Shown here: positions 8,927-18,039 of the stretch, piece by piece
Layout: the number at the start of each line of letters is the position of its first letter
How positions within the stretch are numbered: position 1 is the first letter of the stretch
Assembly (NCBI RefSeq): GCF_900169715.1
Contig: NZ_LT835159.1
Span: 1 to 64,000 of the forward strand
Source of the DNA: Kocuria massiliensis
GTDB taxonomy: Bacteria; Actinomycetota; Actinomycetes; Actinomycetales; Micrococcaceae
Direction of reading: 5' to 3'
DNA: 64,000 nucleotides
Program-made: the position numbers and the translations under genes
The notes under the pieces: model-generated
What the model was told of the DNA's origin: nothing
The model's database searches: none
Seen by the model: only the letters and a program-made list of their open reading frames with translations

Positions 8927-10393
8927 ATGTTTGGACCCGAAAATGTTCGTCGACGCTGGAAGGTCGACGACGTCACGGTCACCAAGCCGAGCGTTATCAA
9001 GCGTGCCATCGGCGCTGCCGCCATCGGCAACATCACCGAGTGGTACGACTTTGGTGTCTACGCATATCTCCAGGTGACCATCGAGAAAGTGTTCCTACCT
9101 GACCTCGGCGGCGCTTTGGGCGCTATCATCACCGCGGCTCTCTTTGCCGTCGCCTTCCTCGTCCGCCCCATCGGTGGCTTGGTCTTCGGCCCCCTGTCCG
9201 ACAAGATCGGACGCAACAAAGTCTTGTCGATGACCATGATCATGATGGCGCTGGGCACTTTCGCCATCGGCATCCTCCCCGGATACCAAACGGTCGGTCT
9301 CTGGGCTCCGTTCCTCCTTTTGGCCTGCCGCCTCCTGCAGGGATTCTCCACTGGCGGCGAGTATGGCAACGCGATGACCTTCATCGCAGAGTACGCACCG
9401 GACCGTCGCCGCGGGTTCTTCGGATCCCTACTTGAGGTCGGAACCTTCACCGGATACCTCTTCGGCGCCACCATTGCCACCGTCATGGCAGGAGTCTTGA
9501 CCGACGAGCAGATGCTCAGCTGGGGCTGGCGCCTTCCGTTCTTCGTGGCACTCCCCCTCGGCCTCGTCGGCGTCTACCTGCGAACGAAGCTCGCAGATAC
9601 CCCGGCTTACCTCGCCCTTGAGAAGGAAGCTGACGCGAATGAGAAGAATTCGCGGTCCAGCGAAAAGGGAGAGAAGAAGAAGGGCGAGTTTGCCACCATC
9701 TTCAAGCACTGGCCGTCGATGCTGATCTGCGTGGGCTTGGTGCTGGCATGGAACGTCACCAACTACATGCTGACCTCTTACATCCCGGGCTACTTCACCA
9801 CGGTCAATAAGATCCAAGGCTCAGGCGGCGTTTCCGACCTGACATCCTCGATTTTGCAGATCATCGTGATGGCAGTCTGCCTTGTCACCATCCCATTGCT
9901 GGGTCGCCTCTCCGACCGCGTTGGCCGCAAGGCCGTCATTACAACAGGGTCGATCGCCTTGATCGTCCTGTCGGTCCCGTCGGTCCTGCTGATCCGGGGG
10001 CATAGCGACATTACGGTGCTGATTGGCCTGCTCATCATGGGCCTGAGCCTGATCTGCTTTAGCTCGACGATGCCGTCAACGTTGCCGTCACTATTCCCGA
10101 CCCTGGTCCGCGCAGGCGCTCTTTCGATCGCTTTCAATATTTCAATCTCGCTCTTCGGTGGCACGACGTCCACCGTTATGAGCACGCTGATCGGGTGGAC
10201 CGGCGATCTCATGTGGCCGGCGTACTACCTCATCGCGGCCGGCGTGATCGGCTTGATCGCCGTGTTCTACACCCCGGAAAGCAACGGTCGACCGCTGTGG
10301 GGCTCATCGCCAGCAGCAGAGTCGAAACCAGAAGCCAAGGAGCACGTGGAGGAGCTGAACCGCGAATACGAGTTGGCTAAGTCCGAATCGTAA
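8927..10393 (+). CDS. MFS transporter, MHS family
   Basis: A 488-residue metabolite:H+ symporter, close in sequence layout to the 4953-6446 carrier. Motifs: GNITEWYDFGVYAYL in TM1, RPIGGLVFGPLSDKIGRNK at loop 2-3, LLQGFSTGGEYGNAMTF and RRRGFFGSLLEVG. It has twelve hydrophobic segments and a charged, Glu-rich tail. I chose ATG 8927 because GGAAGG is nine bases upstream; a TTG at 8918 would add three residues and sits too close to that site. A strong terminator follows. The likely substrates are organic acids or compatible solutes, by family only. Confidence 0.85.
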   Translation: MFGPENVRRRWKVDDVTVTKPSVIKRAIGAAAIGNITEWYDFGVYAYLQVTIEKVFLPDLGGALGAIITAALFAVAFLVRPIGGLVFGPLSDKIGRNKVLSMTMIMMALGTFAIGILPGYQTVGLWAPFLLLACRLLQGFSTGGEYGNAMTFIAEYAPDRRRGFFGSLLEVGTFTGYLFGATIATVMAGVLTDEQMLSWGWRLPFFVALPLGLVGVYLRTKLADTPAYLALEKEADANEKNSRSSEKGEKKKGEFATIFKHWPSMLICVGLVLAWNVTNYMLTSYIPGYFTTVNKIQGSGGVSDLTSSILQIIVMAVCLVTIPLLGRLSDRVGRKAVITTGSIALIVLSVPSVLLIRGHSDITVLIGLLIMGLSLICFSSTMPSTLPSLFPTLVRAGALSIAFNISISLFGGTTSTVMSTLIGWTGDLMWPAYYLIAAGVIGLIAVFYTPESNGRPLWGSSPAAESKPEAKEHVEELNREYELAKSES

Positions 10394-10412
10394 TCCCGAA
10401 CAGCCTGCTACA

Positions 10413-10454
10413 AAGGGCCCCGGAGCACGCCAATCGGCGCGCTCCGGGGCCCTT
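10413..10454. terminator. Bidirectional intrinsic terminator
   Basis: AAGGGCCCCGGAGC (10413-10426) pairs perfectly with GCTCCGGGGCCCTT (10441-10454) between the MHS gene and the 3' end of the split kgtP. Confidence 0.85.
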
Positions 10455-10470
10455 CAGTATTCCGGGGAGC

Positions 10471-11025
10471 CTATGCGTTCGGGTCCTTGACTCGGTAGGC
10501 GCTATTTTCGGGGTTGTCCAGCGTCGAATGCTTGCGATTGTCATGCATCGCGAGTACGGCAATCAGACCCAAAACGGACATGACGACCACGTACCAGGGG
10601 AAGATTCCTCCGACACCCTGGTTCTTGAGGAACAGGGCGACGTATTCTGCAGACCCGCCAAACAGGGAGTTGGCAATGGCGTACGTGAAACCCACTCCCA
10701 GGCCACGAATGTGTGCGGGGAACATCTCGGCCTTCACGACGCCGGAGATCGAGGTGTACAGGCTGACGAAGACCATGGCGATCACAATGAACAGCCCCGA
10801 GACCACGATGGACGATTGTGAGCCGATGAGTGCCAGCAACGGCACCGGAAGAATGACCATGCCGATCACGAAAATCAGCATGTTGTTTTTGCGCCCGATC
10901 TTGTCCGAGAGGGCACCCGCAAGCGGTTGCATGAGAATGAAGATCAGGAGGCAGATCGTCATGGCATCAGCGGTCTGGCCTTTGGGGAACCCGGCCGTGT
11001 TGATGAGGTATTTCTGCATGTAGGT
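10471..11025 (-). pseudogene. kgtP: KgtP-like 2-oxoglutarate permease, C-terminal part (IS-split)
   Basis: This is the last 184 residues of an MHS permease, beginning at TTYMQKYLINTAG directly after the IS target site. It contains LAGALSDKIGRKN and the block SLYTSISGVVKAEMFPAHIR, which is characteristic of alpha-ketoglutarate permease KgtP. The open frame running on into the IS (to 11673) is fortuitous read-through of the element. Joined to 12469-13257 after removal of the element and one 8-base duplicate, it restores an uninterrupted 447-residue KgtP-length protein. Both halves keep an intact frame with no further damage, which points to a recent insertion. Confidence 0.9.
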
Positions 11026-11033
11026 CGTAAAGA
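11026..11033. repeat. 8-bp target site duplication (left copy)
   Basis: CGTAAAGA directly abuts the left inverted repeat of the insertion sequence and recurs at 12469-12476 on the other side. Eight bases is the usual duplication for ISL3-family elements. Confidence 0.95.
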
Positions 11034-11064
11034 GGCTCTTCACAGATGAGGGTGTAGCTGTGGT
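11034..11064. repeat. Left terminal inverted repeat (IRL)
   Basis: Starts GGCTCTTCACA and shares GGGTGTAG and TGTGGT with the right end; five mismatches over 31 bases. Confidence 0.9.
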
Positions 11065-11154
11065 GCGACCTGGGGCGGCGCGTCGGTGTCGGGGTGAGGG
11101 TCGAGGTCTTCCGATGATGGGAGTTCTCACACAACCCGTCCGGAAGACCTCGAC

Positions 11155-12462
11155 GTGCCTGACGCTACCTTCACGCGCCCTGACCTGACTACCTTCACCC
11201 GCCTCGACGGCCTCGGTCTGGAGGTCACCGGCCAGCTGCTCGAGCCTGACCGGTCCGTGCTGGCGTGCCGGGTCGTGGAGCCGGACGACTGGTGCAGGCG
11301 GTGCGGCTGCCAGGGCGTGCCCCGTGACACGGTGAGCAGGGAGTTGGCGCACGAGCCGTTCGGGTGGCGCCCTACCACGCTGGTGCTCACCGTGCGCCGC
11401 TACCGCTGCAAGGAGTGCTCGCACGTGTGGCGTCAGGACACCACCGCTGCGGCGCCGCCGCGGGCCAAGATCTCCCGCGCCGGCCTGCGGTGGGGTCTGG
11501 TCGGGATCGTCGTCGGCCACCTGTCGATGGCCCGAGTTGCCGAAGGACTGGGCGTGGCGTGGAACACCGCCAACGACGCGGTCCTGGCTGAGGGCCGGCG
11601 TCTGCTCATCGAGGACCCGACCCGCCTGGACGGTGTCAAGGTCGTCGGGGTCGATGAGCACGTGTGGCGGCACACCCGGCGCGGTGACAAGTACGTCACC
11701 GTGATCATCGACCTCACCCCGGTCCGGGACGGCACCGGGCCCTCACGCCTGCTGGACGTGGTCGAAGGTCGGTCGAAGAAGGCGTTCAAGGACTGGCTGG
11801 CCGAGCGGGACCAGGCTTGGCGCGATGGGATCGAGGTCGTGGCCATGGATGGGTTCGCGGGCTTCAAGACCGCCACCACCGAGGAGCTGCCGGACGCCGT
11901 CACGGTTATGGATCCCTTCCACGTCATCCGGTTGGCCGGGGACGCTCTCGATGAGTGCCGCCGCCGAGTCCAGCAGGAACTGCACGGACACCGCGGACGC
12001 AAGGGCGACCCGCTCTACACCGCGCGGCGGACCCTGCACACCGGGGCTGACCTGCTCACCGACCGCCAGCACGAGCGCCTTGACAAGCTCTTCGCTGGGG
12101 ACCGGCACGTGCAAGTCGAGTGCACCTGGGGGATCTACCAGCGCATGATCTCCGCCTACCGTCACCCCGACCGGGCAGCCGGCCGCGTCGAGATGAGCTC
12201 CGTGATCGACGCCCTCGCCGACAGTGTGCCTGAGGCGTTGGTAGAACTGCGCAAGCTCGGCCGCACCCTGACCAGACGCGCCTGCGACGTCCTGGCCTAC
12301 TTCGACCGGCCGCGCACGAGCAACGGACCTACCGAAGCCGTGAACGGTCGCCTCGAGCACCTGCGTGGCCTGGCCCTCGGCTTCCGCAACCTCACCAACT
12401 ACATCGCCCGCGCACTCCTCGAAGCCGGCGGATTCAGACCACACCTACACCCCGAATTGTGA
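11155..12462 (+). CDS. ISL3-family transposase
   Basis: A 435-residue DDE transposase of the ISL3 family. The N-terminal zinc-finger/HTH part has CRRCGC (residues about 47-52) and CKECSHVW (about 84-91). The catalytic domain carries VVGVDEHVW with the first aspartate, VVAMDGFAGF with the second, and the conserved DPFHVIRLA block; the C-terminal SNGPTEAVNGRLEHLR holds the glutamate region. The gene starts GTG 11155, about 120 bases inside the element, and its stop codon lies inside the right inverted repeat. The frame is intact, so the element may still be active. Confidence 0.95.
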   Translation: MPDATFTRPDLTTFTRLDGLGLEVTGQLLEPDRSVLACRVVEPDDWCRRCGCQGVPRDTVSRELAHEPFGWRPTTLVLTVRRYRCKECSHVWRQDTTAAAPPRAKISRAGLRWGLVGIVVGHLSMARVAEGLGVAWNTANDAVLAEGRRLLIEDPTRLDGVKVVGVDEHVWRHTRRGDKYVTVIIDLTPVRDGTGPSRLLDVVEGRSKKAFKDWLAERDQAWRDGIEVVAMDGFAGFKTATTEELPDAVTVMDPFHVIRLAGDALDECRRRVQQELHGHRGRKGDPLYTARRTLHTGADLLTDRQHERLDKLFAGDRHVQVECTWGIYQRMISAYRHPDRAAGRVEMSSVIDALADSVPEALVELRKLGRTLTRRACDVLAYFDRPRTSNGPTEAVNGRLEHLRGLALGFRNLTNYIARALLEAGGFRPHLHPEL

Positions 12463-12468
12463 AGAGCC
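12438..12468. repeat. Right terminal inverted repeat (IRR)
   Basis: The complement begins GGCTCTTCACA and matches IRL in 26 of 31 positions. It overlaps the last codons of the transposase gene. Confidence 0.9.
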
Positions 12469-12476
12469 CGTAAAGA
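12469..12476. repeat. 8-bp target site duplication (right copy)
   Basis: CGTAAAGA, identical to 11026-11033. Confidence 0.95.
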
Positions 12477-13257
12477 CGTAGAACACGAGGGAACCAATAG
12501 CCGTGATTCCAAAGACCACCCAGAAGGCCCGCTGGTGGCGGAAGACCTCTCGCAGGCTTCCCGAGCCTGCGGCGTTGCGATCAATGTGCGACGTCGTCTC
12601 CGTGAGTCCGGAACGCAACCACAACGAAACGATCGCGGCTACGGCTCCGATGACGAAGGGAAGACGCCACCAGCCTGCGCTGATCTGCTCATCGCCCAGA
12701 GTGTGCGTCATAATCACGGCCAGAAGACTAGCCAGCAACTGCCCACCGACCAACGTGACGTATTGGAAGGACGAGAAAAATCCTCGCTTTCCGGAGGTCG
12801 CCACCTCTGACATGAACGTGGCTGTCGAACCGTATTCTCCACCTACCGAGATCCCCTGAATACACCGCACGATGGTGAGAAGAATCGGCGCGAGGACGCC
12901 AACGGAGTCCGCTGTGGGGAGGACTGCCATGGCCAACGAGCCGGCACACATCAGCAGAATCGACGAGAGCATGGATGCTTTGCGTCCGTAGCGGTCGGAA
13001 ACGCGCCCGAATATATATCCGCCGACGGGTCGCATGAGAAAGCCGACGAAAAAGACGCCGGCCGTACTCATGAAGGCACCCGTTTGGCCCGTACCCGAGA
13101 AGAAGTGCTGGGCAAAGTAGACGCTGAAAAATGAGTAAACGTAGAAGTCGAACCACTCGACGAGGTTTCCGCTCGAGGCGGCCAGGATCGACTTGACCGT
13201 TTGCCACGTCGATTTCTCTGGCACCCCGCGGGTGGTCTGCTCCGGTTGAGACGCCAT
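12469..13257 (-). pseudogene. kgtP: KgtP-like 2-oxoglutarate permease, N-terminal part (IS-split)
   Basis: The first 263 residues of an MHS permease, starting MASQPEQTT at ATG 13257 with AGGAGG nine bases upstream. SSGNLVEWFDFYVYSFFSVYF, GFLMRPVGGYIFGRVSDRYGRK and the ISVGGEYGSTATFMSEVA block are those of KgtP, the alpha-ketoglutarate:H+ symporter. The frame ends at LVFYVFT, where the IS begins; the other half resumes at TTYMQKYLINT, giving the KgtP-like junction FYVFTTYMQKYL. The remaining N-terminal half would encode about six membrane segments and is unlikely to transport alone. Confidence 0.9.
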
Positions 13258-13593
13258 GATGCGTTCCCTCCTGCGTATGGCGAGCCTCCCCGCCGGGTGT
13301 GATAGACCGGTCCAGGCTACGCCCAAGGAGATCCAGATCATAATGTTGACGGCCCTTGTCAGCGACGTCTCAACCCTCAATGAGGTCTCGCCGAGGTTCA
13401 AGCGTCTGGGGATTAACCGATCATTCACACAAACGTCATGACGGAATCGAGTGTTGCAGGACACGTCGCTGGAGCTCGATCCTAGGTTGGGAGTAGTTGG
13501 CACACGCCGACTCGGGGTTACGGCCTCGACGTGGAAAGGGAGAGGCCGAATGCCGCGAGGCGCTCCGTCCGCACCGCCGAAGGGGAACTCATC

Positions 13594-14895
13594 GTGAGCT
13601 CGTCCGTCACTACATACGTCCTCGACACCTCGGTCCTTCTCTCAGATCCGAGAGCCATGTTGCGATTCGACGAACACGAAGTGGTTCTCCCGCTGGTGGT
13701 CGTCTCCGAGCTGGAAGGCAAACGCCATCATCCGGAGCTCGGGTATACGGCACGGAAGGCGCTGCGCATCTTGGACGACCTTCGTGACGAATTTGGACGC
13801 CTCGATCGCGAGATTCCGGTGGGCGAAAGCGGCGGAACCCTCAGAGTCGAGCTCAACCACATCGATTCTTCTCAATTGCCCCTGGCTTTCGACCGTTCCG
13901 AAAATGACACTCGCATCATCGCTGTGGCACGAAATCTTAAGGCTGAAGGCGCGAACGTCGTCGTCGTGACCAAAGACGTTCCGATGCGCGTGAAAGCCGC
14001 ATCCATCGGTTTGGCAGCCGAACAATACCTCGCCGAACAGGCCGTGGACTCCGGATTCACGGGCCTCTCGGAAGTATTCCTCAATCAGAATGAAATGGAT
14101 GAGTTGTACAAGAACGGGCATCTGACCACCGATGCGGCCGTGGAGGAGGTCATCAACACGGGATTGATTCTCTCGTCGCCCGGCGGCTCCGCTCTGGGCC
14201 GTGTGGTGGGCTCCGATCACATCAAGCTCATCCACGGCGACCAGCAGGCGTTCGGCGTCGGCGGACGTTCCGCGGAACAACGGATCGCCATCGATATGCT
14301 CCTTGACGAATCCGTGGGCATCGTGAGCCTCGGGGGCCGGGCGGGCACCGGTAAGTCCGCCCTGGCGCTGATGGCCGGTCTCGAAGCGGTCCTCGAGAAG
14401 GGGACGCATCAAAAGATCACGGTCTTCCGTCCGCTTTATGCGGTGGGCGGGCAGAACCTGGGGTACCTTCCCGGGTCCGAGGGAGACAAGATGAATCCGT
14501 GGGCCGAAGCCGTTTATGACACCCTGGGCGCGCTCGTCAGCAAGAATGTCCTCGACGAGGTCATCGAGCGCGAGATGCTCGAAGTTCTTCCCTTGACGCA
14601 CATCCGGGGCCGGTCGTTGCACGATACGTTCGTGATCGTCGATGAGGCACAGTCTCTTGAACGCACGGTGCTGCTGACCGTTCTGTCGCGTCTCGGCGAG
14701 AATTCACGGGTTGTGCTCACCCACGACGTCGCCCAGCGAGACAATTTGCGGGTGGGTCGCCACGACGGCGTGACCGCCGTCATCGACCGCCTCAAGGGCC
14801 ATCCCCTCTTCGCTCACATGACGCTCACCAGATCCGAACGATCGGAAATTGCCGACCTGGTCACGGACGTCCTCGAAGACAGCGAACTGGTCTAA
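13594..14895 (+). CDS. PIN-PhoH fusion ATPase (PhoH2-type)
   Basis: A 433-residue cytosolic protein with an N-terminal PIN ribonuclease domain ([12 protein letters not shown] with the first acidic residue, [16 protein letters not shown], and VTKDVPMR with a late aspartate) joined to a PhoH-type ATPase. The Walker A motif is [12 protein letters not shown] and the Walker B region is [16 protein letters not shown]-PhoH (PhoH2) proteins are RNA helicase/ribonucleases found widely in actinobacteria. I chose GTG 13594 because AGGGGA lies seven bases upstream; an in-frame GTG at 13531 would add 21 residues with no domain content. It is a single-gene unit. Confidence 0.85.
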   Translation: MSSSVTTYVLDTSVLLSDPRAMLRFDEHEVVLPLVVVSELEGKRHHPELGYTARKALRILDDLRDEFGRLDREIPVGESGGTLRVELNHIDSSQLPLAFDRSENDTRIIAVARNLKAEGANVVVVTKDVPMRVKAASIGLAAEQYLAEQAVDSGFTGLSEVFLNQNEMDELYKNGHLTTDAAVEEVINTGLILSSPGGSALGRVVGSDHIKLIHGDQQAFGVGGRSAEQRIAIDMLLDESVGIVSLGGRAGTGKSALALMAGLEAVLEKGTHQKITVFRPLYAVGGQNLGYLPGSEGDKMNPWAEAVYDTLGALVSKNVLDEVIEREMLEVLPLTHIRGRSLHDTFVIVDEAQSLERTVLLTVLSRLGENSRVVLTHDVAQRDNLRVGRHDGVTAVIDRLKGHPLFAHMTLTRSERSEIADLVTDVLEDSELV

Positions 14896-14923
14896 CCCCG
14901 GAAGGGTGCGGCCTCGCGGAGGA

Positions 14924-15535
14924 TCAGCTCTGCGGACCTGCCCGCGTGGCGACGATCGCCCCGTGGGGTCGCGCTCCTGGGTCATGACGATGATGAATCT
15001 CCTCCACCCGTAATCCCACCGTGCGCATCAGCGTTGCCAATTCGCCTCGGGGCCACCAATAGGCGGTGGTGATCGCGTGATCGAAAGCTACACTCTCGTC
15101 ACCGTCGAAATACCCCATCAGAAGGCTCCCGCCGGGCCTCAACGCATGCGCTACCCGACGCAATTCGCCCTCCCGGCGCTCGGGAACGACGTGAATTAGC
15201 GAATACCAGGCCAAGATTCCCCCAAACTGTTCGCCAGAGAGCTCCAGCCAGGTGGTCCCGCCCTCGTGAACATCAAGATGGGGGTGCTTGTTCCGCGCAT
15301 GCCGAATGAACTCCTCAGACGGATCCACCCCGAGGACCGCTTTCCCTTGGCTGGCAAGGTGCGCCGTCCAATGCCCGGGACCGCATCCGAGATCAAGAAT
15401 TTTCCCTGAGACGCCCGCCGACCACCGATTCACGAGATCGATGTCTGGCGCGGCCACGGCACTCATCGCGCCGAGCAGTTCGGCATACTCGGCGGCCCGC
15501 AAGGAATATGCTTCGGCAATTCGCTGCTCGTTCAC
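14924..15535 (-). CDS. Class I SAM-dependent methyltransferase
   Basis: A 203-residue Rossmann-fold methyltransferase. Motif I is ILDLGCGPGHW, followed by VLGVDPSEEF (acidic loop 2) and the late RPGGSLLMGYF. The substrate is unknown. It starts with GTG and overlaps the stop codon of the WYL regulator by four bases (GTGA), so it is translationally coupled to it and shares its promoter. A role downstream of the regulator signal is inference. Confidence 0.85.
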   Translation of the reverse strand: MNEQRIAEAYSLRAAEYAELLGAMSAVAAPDIDLVNRWSAGVSGKILDLGCGPGHWTAHLASQGKAVLGVDPSEEFIRHARNKHPHLDVHEGGTTWLELSGEQFGGILAWYSLIHVVPERREGELRRVAHALRPGGSLLMGYFDGDESVAFDHAITTAYWWPRGELATLMRTVGLRVEEIHHRHDPGARPHGAIVATRAGPQS

Positions 15536-16509
15536 GGTGTCTGGCTTTCTAGTCCGGTGGGCCTTCCCTCTTCAACGGACCGTTCCAGCGACTGGGCCAG
15601 CTCGACAACCGAGCGACGCACTGCCTCATCCCCCACGACAACAAACGGGTGCTCGAGCCGGGCCAGATACGACGCGGCGCGTGCTGGATCGTCCGTTCCT
15701 GCCCGATACCGGCACCGATCCGGGGCAATTTCCCGTACTTCGGCGCTACCCCACAGAAATTCCGACGGAACATCCCGCGGCCCGCAGTGAATTTCGACGT
15801 CGATGATGTGTGCAAAGGCTGCCAAAGGCATCGGTTCTCGCAACTGATCCAGCGCTTGTCCTGCGTCCCGGCGCGGCCTGAACGTCCATTGTCCGACGTC
15901 GACCTCACGCATTCGATCGACCCGAAACTGGCGCCACTGTTCTTTCTCGACGTCGAAAGCCCCCAGGTACCAGAAGTTTCCATGCCACATCAGACTGTAT
16001 GGCTCGACCCATCGTTCTGATTGAGCTCTTCGTCGATCCACGTATCGGAATCTCAGGCGACGATGACGGCGAGCTGCCTCCGCGCAATGCTGAAGGTTGC
16101 CAGACAGCACCGCGTCGACGGGTGCCTCGACGTCCAACGACGCGCGGAATCCCCTCACGGTACGTCGCGCGGATTCGGGGAGGAGGTCTTCCACTTTGCT
16201 CTTCGCCCGCTCGAAGACGGATTTGTCCGCAACCGAAGTAGAGGCAACCTCGAGGGCCAAGGTAAGAGCCAGGGCCTCTTCTTGGTCCAAAGCCAGGCTG
16301 GGCAATAGCTGCCCCCGATCCAACCCGTAGCCCCCTCCATGACCCGACTCCGAGCTGATCCGATAACCGGCCCCACGGAGCCTTTCGATGTCCCGACGGA
16401 GCGTTCGCGGGGTCACGCCAAGCTCCTCGGCGAGTTGCCGCCCTTCCCACATGGGGGTTTGGCGAAATAGGCCGAGGAGCTTCAGCGCACGGGTCGTCGG
16501 ATCGTTCAC
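15532..16509 (-). CDS. YafY-type transcriptional regulator (HTH + WYL domain)
   Basis: A 325-residue DNA-binding regulator. Residues about 1-60 form a DeoR/HTH-11 winged helix (LAEELGVTPRTLRRDIERLRGAGY). The middle is helical, and residues about 135-220 form the WYL ligand-sensing domain (LRFRYVDRRRA, VEPYSLMWHGNFWYLGAFD), followed by the WCX-like extension. The gene begins GTG 16509 and shares a four-base overlap with the methyltransferase gene. A perfect inverted repeat (16532-16546) lies 23 bases upstream, a good candidate for autoregulation and control of the divergent DinB-like gene. Confidence 0.9.
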   Translation of the reverse strand: MNDPTTRALKLLGLFRQTPMWEGRQLAEELGVTPRTLRRDIERLRGAGYRISSESGHGGGYGLDRGQLLPSLALDQEEALALTLALEVASTSVADKSVFERAKSKVEDLLPESARRTVRGFRASLDVEAPVDAVLSGNLQHCAEAARRHRRLRFRYVDRRRAQSERWVEPYSLMWHGNFWYLGAFDVEKEQWRQFRVDRMREVDVGQWTFRPRRDAGQALDQLREPMPLAAFAHIIDVEIHCGPRDVPSEFLWGSAEVREIAPDRCRYRAGTDDPARAASYLARLEHPFVVVGDEAVRRSVVELAQSLERSVEEGRPTGLESQTP

Positions 16510-16531
16510 GGTCCCAGTCTCTCAACTTTGC

Positions 16532-16546
16532 GGACAGTTACTGTCC
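16532..16546. promoter_or_regulatory. Operator-like palindrome in WYL/DinB divergent promoter
   Basis: GGACAGT-T-ACTGTCC has perfect 7-base arms around one base. It sits in the 92-base gap between the divergent WYL regulator and DUF664 genes. WYL/YafY regulators commonly bind such palindromes next to their own gene. Confidence 0.55.
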
Positions 16547-16601
16547 TCTATCCACAGATACTGGAATCAATCGAAAACATCACTCACGAAAGGCCGGCAT
16601 C

Positions 16602-17164
16602 ATGGCATTCCTTACTCCATCAGCCCAGGGGGAACGAGATGTCCTCAAGACCTTCATCTTCCAGCAGCTGGCGCAGGTCAGAACCACGGTCCATGGACTG
16701 ACGGATCAACAGGCACGCTCAACGCCCACCTCATCCGATCTGAGCCTCGTGCGTTTACTCCTTCACTGCGGCGGTGTCGCCGCGTGGTGGACCACCGTGT
16801 CAGCACAGCTTGCAACTCAACCGTCCATCGACCAAGGTTCTTGGACCAACGGGGAGCGGCAGAGGGCGACGCACCGGACGTCACGCTCGAGGAGGCCCTC
16901 AGCGCATTCGATGAAGCCGTTGACTATTCGTCGAGGAACTTCGATGCCATCGAGGATCTTGATGCGTTCGTACCGACCCCGGAATCTCCGTGGATCCCCA
17001 GGGACGTGACGCAGTGGCAAGTTCGATGGATGCTCACCCACATTGCCACCGAAGTGGCACGACATTGCGGTCACGCCGACATCATTCGGGAAGCCATCGA
17101 CGGCAAGGGCGCTTTTCAGCTCAACGACGAGGCCGATGGCATCGAAGGTCGGGAGAATGGCTAG
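16602..17164 (+). pseudogene. DinB/DUF664 family protein, frameshifted
   Basis: The first part (ATG 16602) reads MAFLTPSAQGERDVLKTF through LLLHCGGVAAWW, the N-terminal helix region of DUF664. After about position 16850 the similarity moves to the frame one base back (GDAPDVTLEEAL through WMLTHIATEVARHCGHADIIREAIDG), which is the conserved C-terminal DUF664 segment with its HCGHAD histidines. The span of 563 bases is one short of a whole number of codons, as expected for a single-base deletion near the GGGGAG run at 16853; the repaired product would have about 187 residues. Genuine mutation and sequencing error cannot be told apart here. Confidence 0.75.
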
Positions 17165-17184
17165 GGCCGTCCTCTCATCATGAC

Positions 17185-18039
17185 CTAATAGCCCAGGTAT
17201 GCCTGAGCGTTGGCCCGCCCCACGGGGACGTACTGAGGGTTGCTTGCCAAGTCGGCAAGTTTCTCCGATGAGGCATTAAATCGGCTGCGGTCCGCGACGC
17301 TCGACTTACCGGCGCCGCCTTCGGTGTGCTGCCAGAAGTCGTAGTCTCCCCACGCCTGAGGGACTTGTCCTGAGGTTTTGCTACCCCATTGAGCGATCAT
17401 CAACGGGCTATCAGCGAATTCGGGGGTGTCTCCGACGCACTGATTCCACCACGCCGTGGTCGTGTAGATCATCGGCAGCCGGCCGGTTTCGGCCTGGTAT
17501 TCGGTGCGGAAGTCATCGATCCATCGAATCATTTGAGCTTTCGACTGGTGATAGCACTGCTCTTCGGCGGTCTTGGCACTCGGCGTGGGCTCTAGATCGA
17601 GCATGCCGGGCAACGTCTTTCCGTCGGCGGTCCAACCGCCTCCGTTCTTGACGAAGTGCTGGGCCTGCTCGGCCCCGCCACTCTGGTGAGGACGCGCAAA
17701 ATGATAAGCGCCCTTGTACATTCCGGCATCACCAATCGCCTTGTACTGCTGCCTGAAGGCGGGAGAGGTCCAGTCCAAACCGTCCGTGGCCTGCGCCTGA
17801 CCGAATTTTACGCCGGCCTCAGCAACACCTTGCCAGTCATAGTTGGTGCCCTGATTGACCGAGATATCTCGGCCTTGAATTCCATCGGTGGCATGAGCGG
17901 TCGACGCCGCCTGAGCGGGGGAAAACATGGCGGAGAGGCCGACTAAAGCGGTTGCGGCCGCGGCTATCGTCGCGATGCGGTTACCTCGAAACCGGGCCCC
18001 AGAGATCGGGCGTGAGCGTTGCGTTCCTGGATCGACCAT
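17185..18039 (-). CDS. Secreted GH25 lysozyme (N,O-diacetylmuramidase)
   Basis: A 284-residue secreted muramidase cleaving the MurNAc-GlcNAc bond of peptidoglycan. The signal peptide (basic stretch, IATIAAAATALVGLSAMF, cleavage near AQAA) is followed by the GH25 domain: GIQGRDISVNQG carries the first acidic residue and GMLDLEPTP the D-x-E pair. The domain ends with FWQHTEGG and a short C-terminal tail. I chose ATG 18039 because GAGG lies seven bases upstream; a frame extending to 18117 adds 26 residues ahead of the signal peptide and is unlikely. It is the first of several secreted wall hydrolases in this stretch. Confidence 0.9.
   Translation of the reverse strand: MVDPGTQRSRPISGARFRGNRIATIAAAATALVGLSAMFSPAQAASTAHATDGIQGRDISVNQGTNYDWQGVAEAGVKFGQAQATDGLDWTSPAFRQQYKAIGDAGMYKGAYHFARPHQSGGAEQAQHFVKNGGGWTADGKTLPGMLDLEPTPSAKTAEEQCYHQSKAQMIRWIDDFRTEYQAETGRLPMIYTTTAWWNQCVGDTPEFADSPLMIAQWGSKTSGQVPQAWGDYDFWQHTEGGAGKSSVADRSRFNASSEKLADLASNPQYVPVGRANAQAYLGY

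Larger units (their letters stand above)
11034..12468 (+). mobile_element. ISL3-family insertion sequence, complete (1435 bp)
   Basis: The element is delimited by imperfect terminal inverted repeats: 26 of 31 positions match between 11034-11064 and the complement of 12438-12468, and both ends begin GGCTCTTCACA. It is flanked by perfect 8-bp direct repeats and holds one intact transposase gene. All features agree with a complete, recently transposed ISL3-type element. It sits inside the kgtP-like gene, transcribed against it. It is visibly richer in GC than its surroundings (many CGG and CTG stretches), which suggests acquisition from a higher-GC actinobacterium; that last point is inference. 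Confidence 0.95.

Noticed and set aside
16388-16830. Upstream extension of the DinB C-terminal frame
   Set aside because: It runs antisense into the WYL regulator gene and has no similarity before about 16850; only the part after that belongs to the frameshifted gene.
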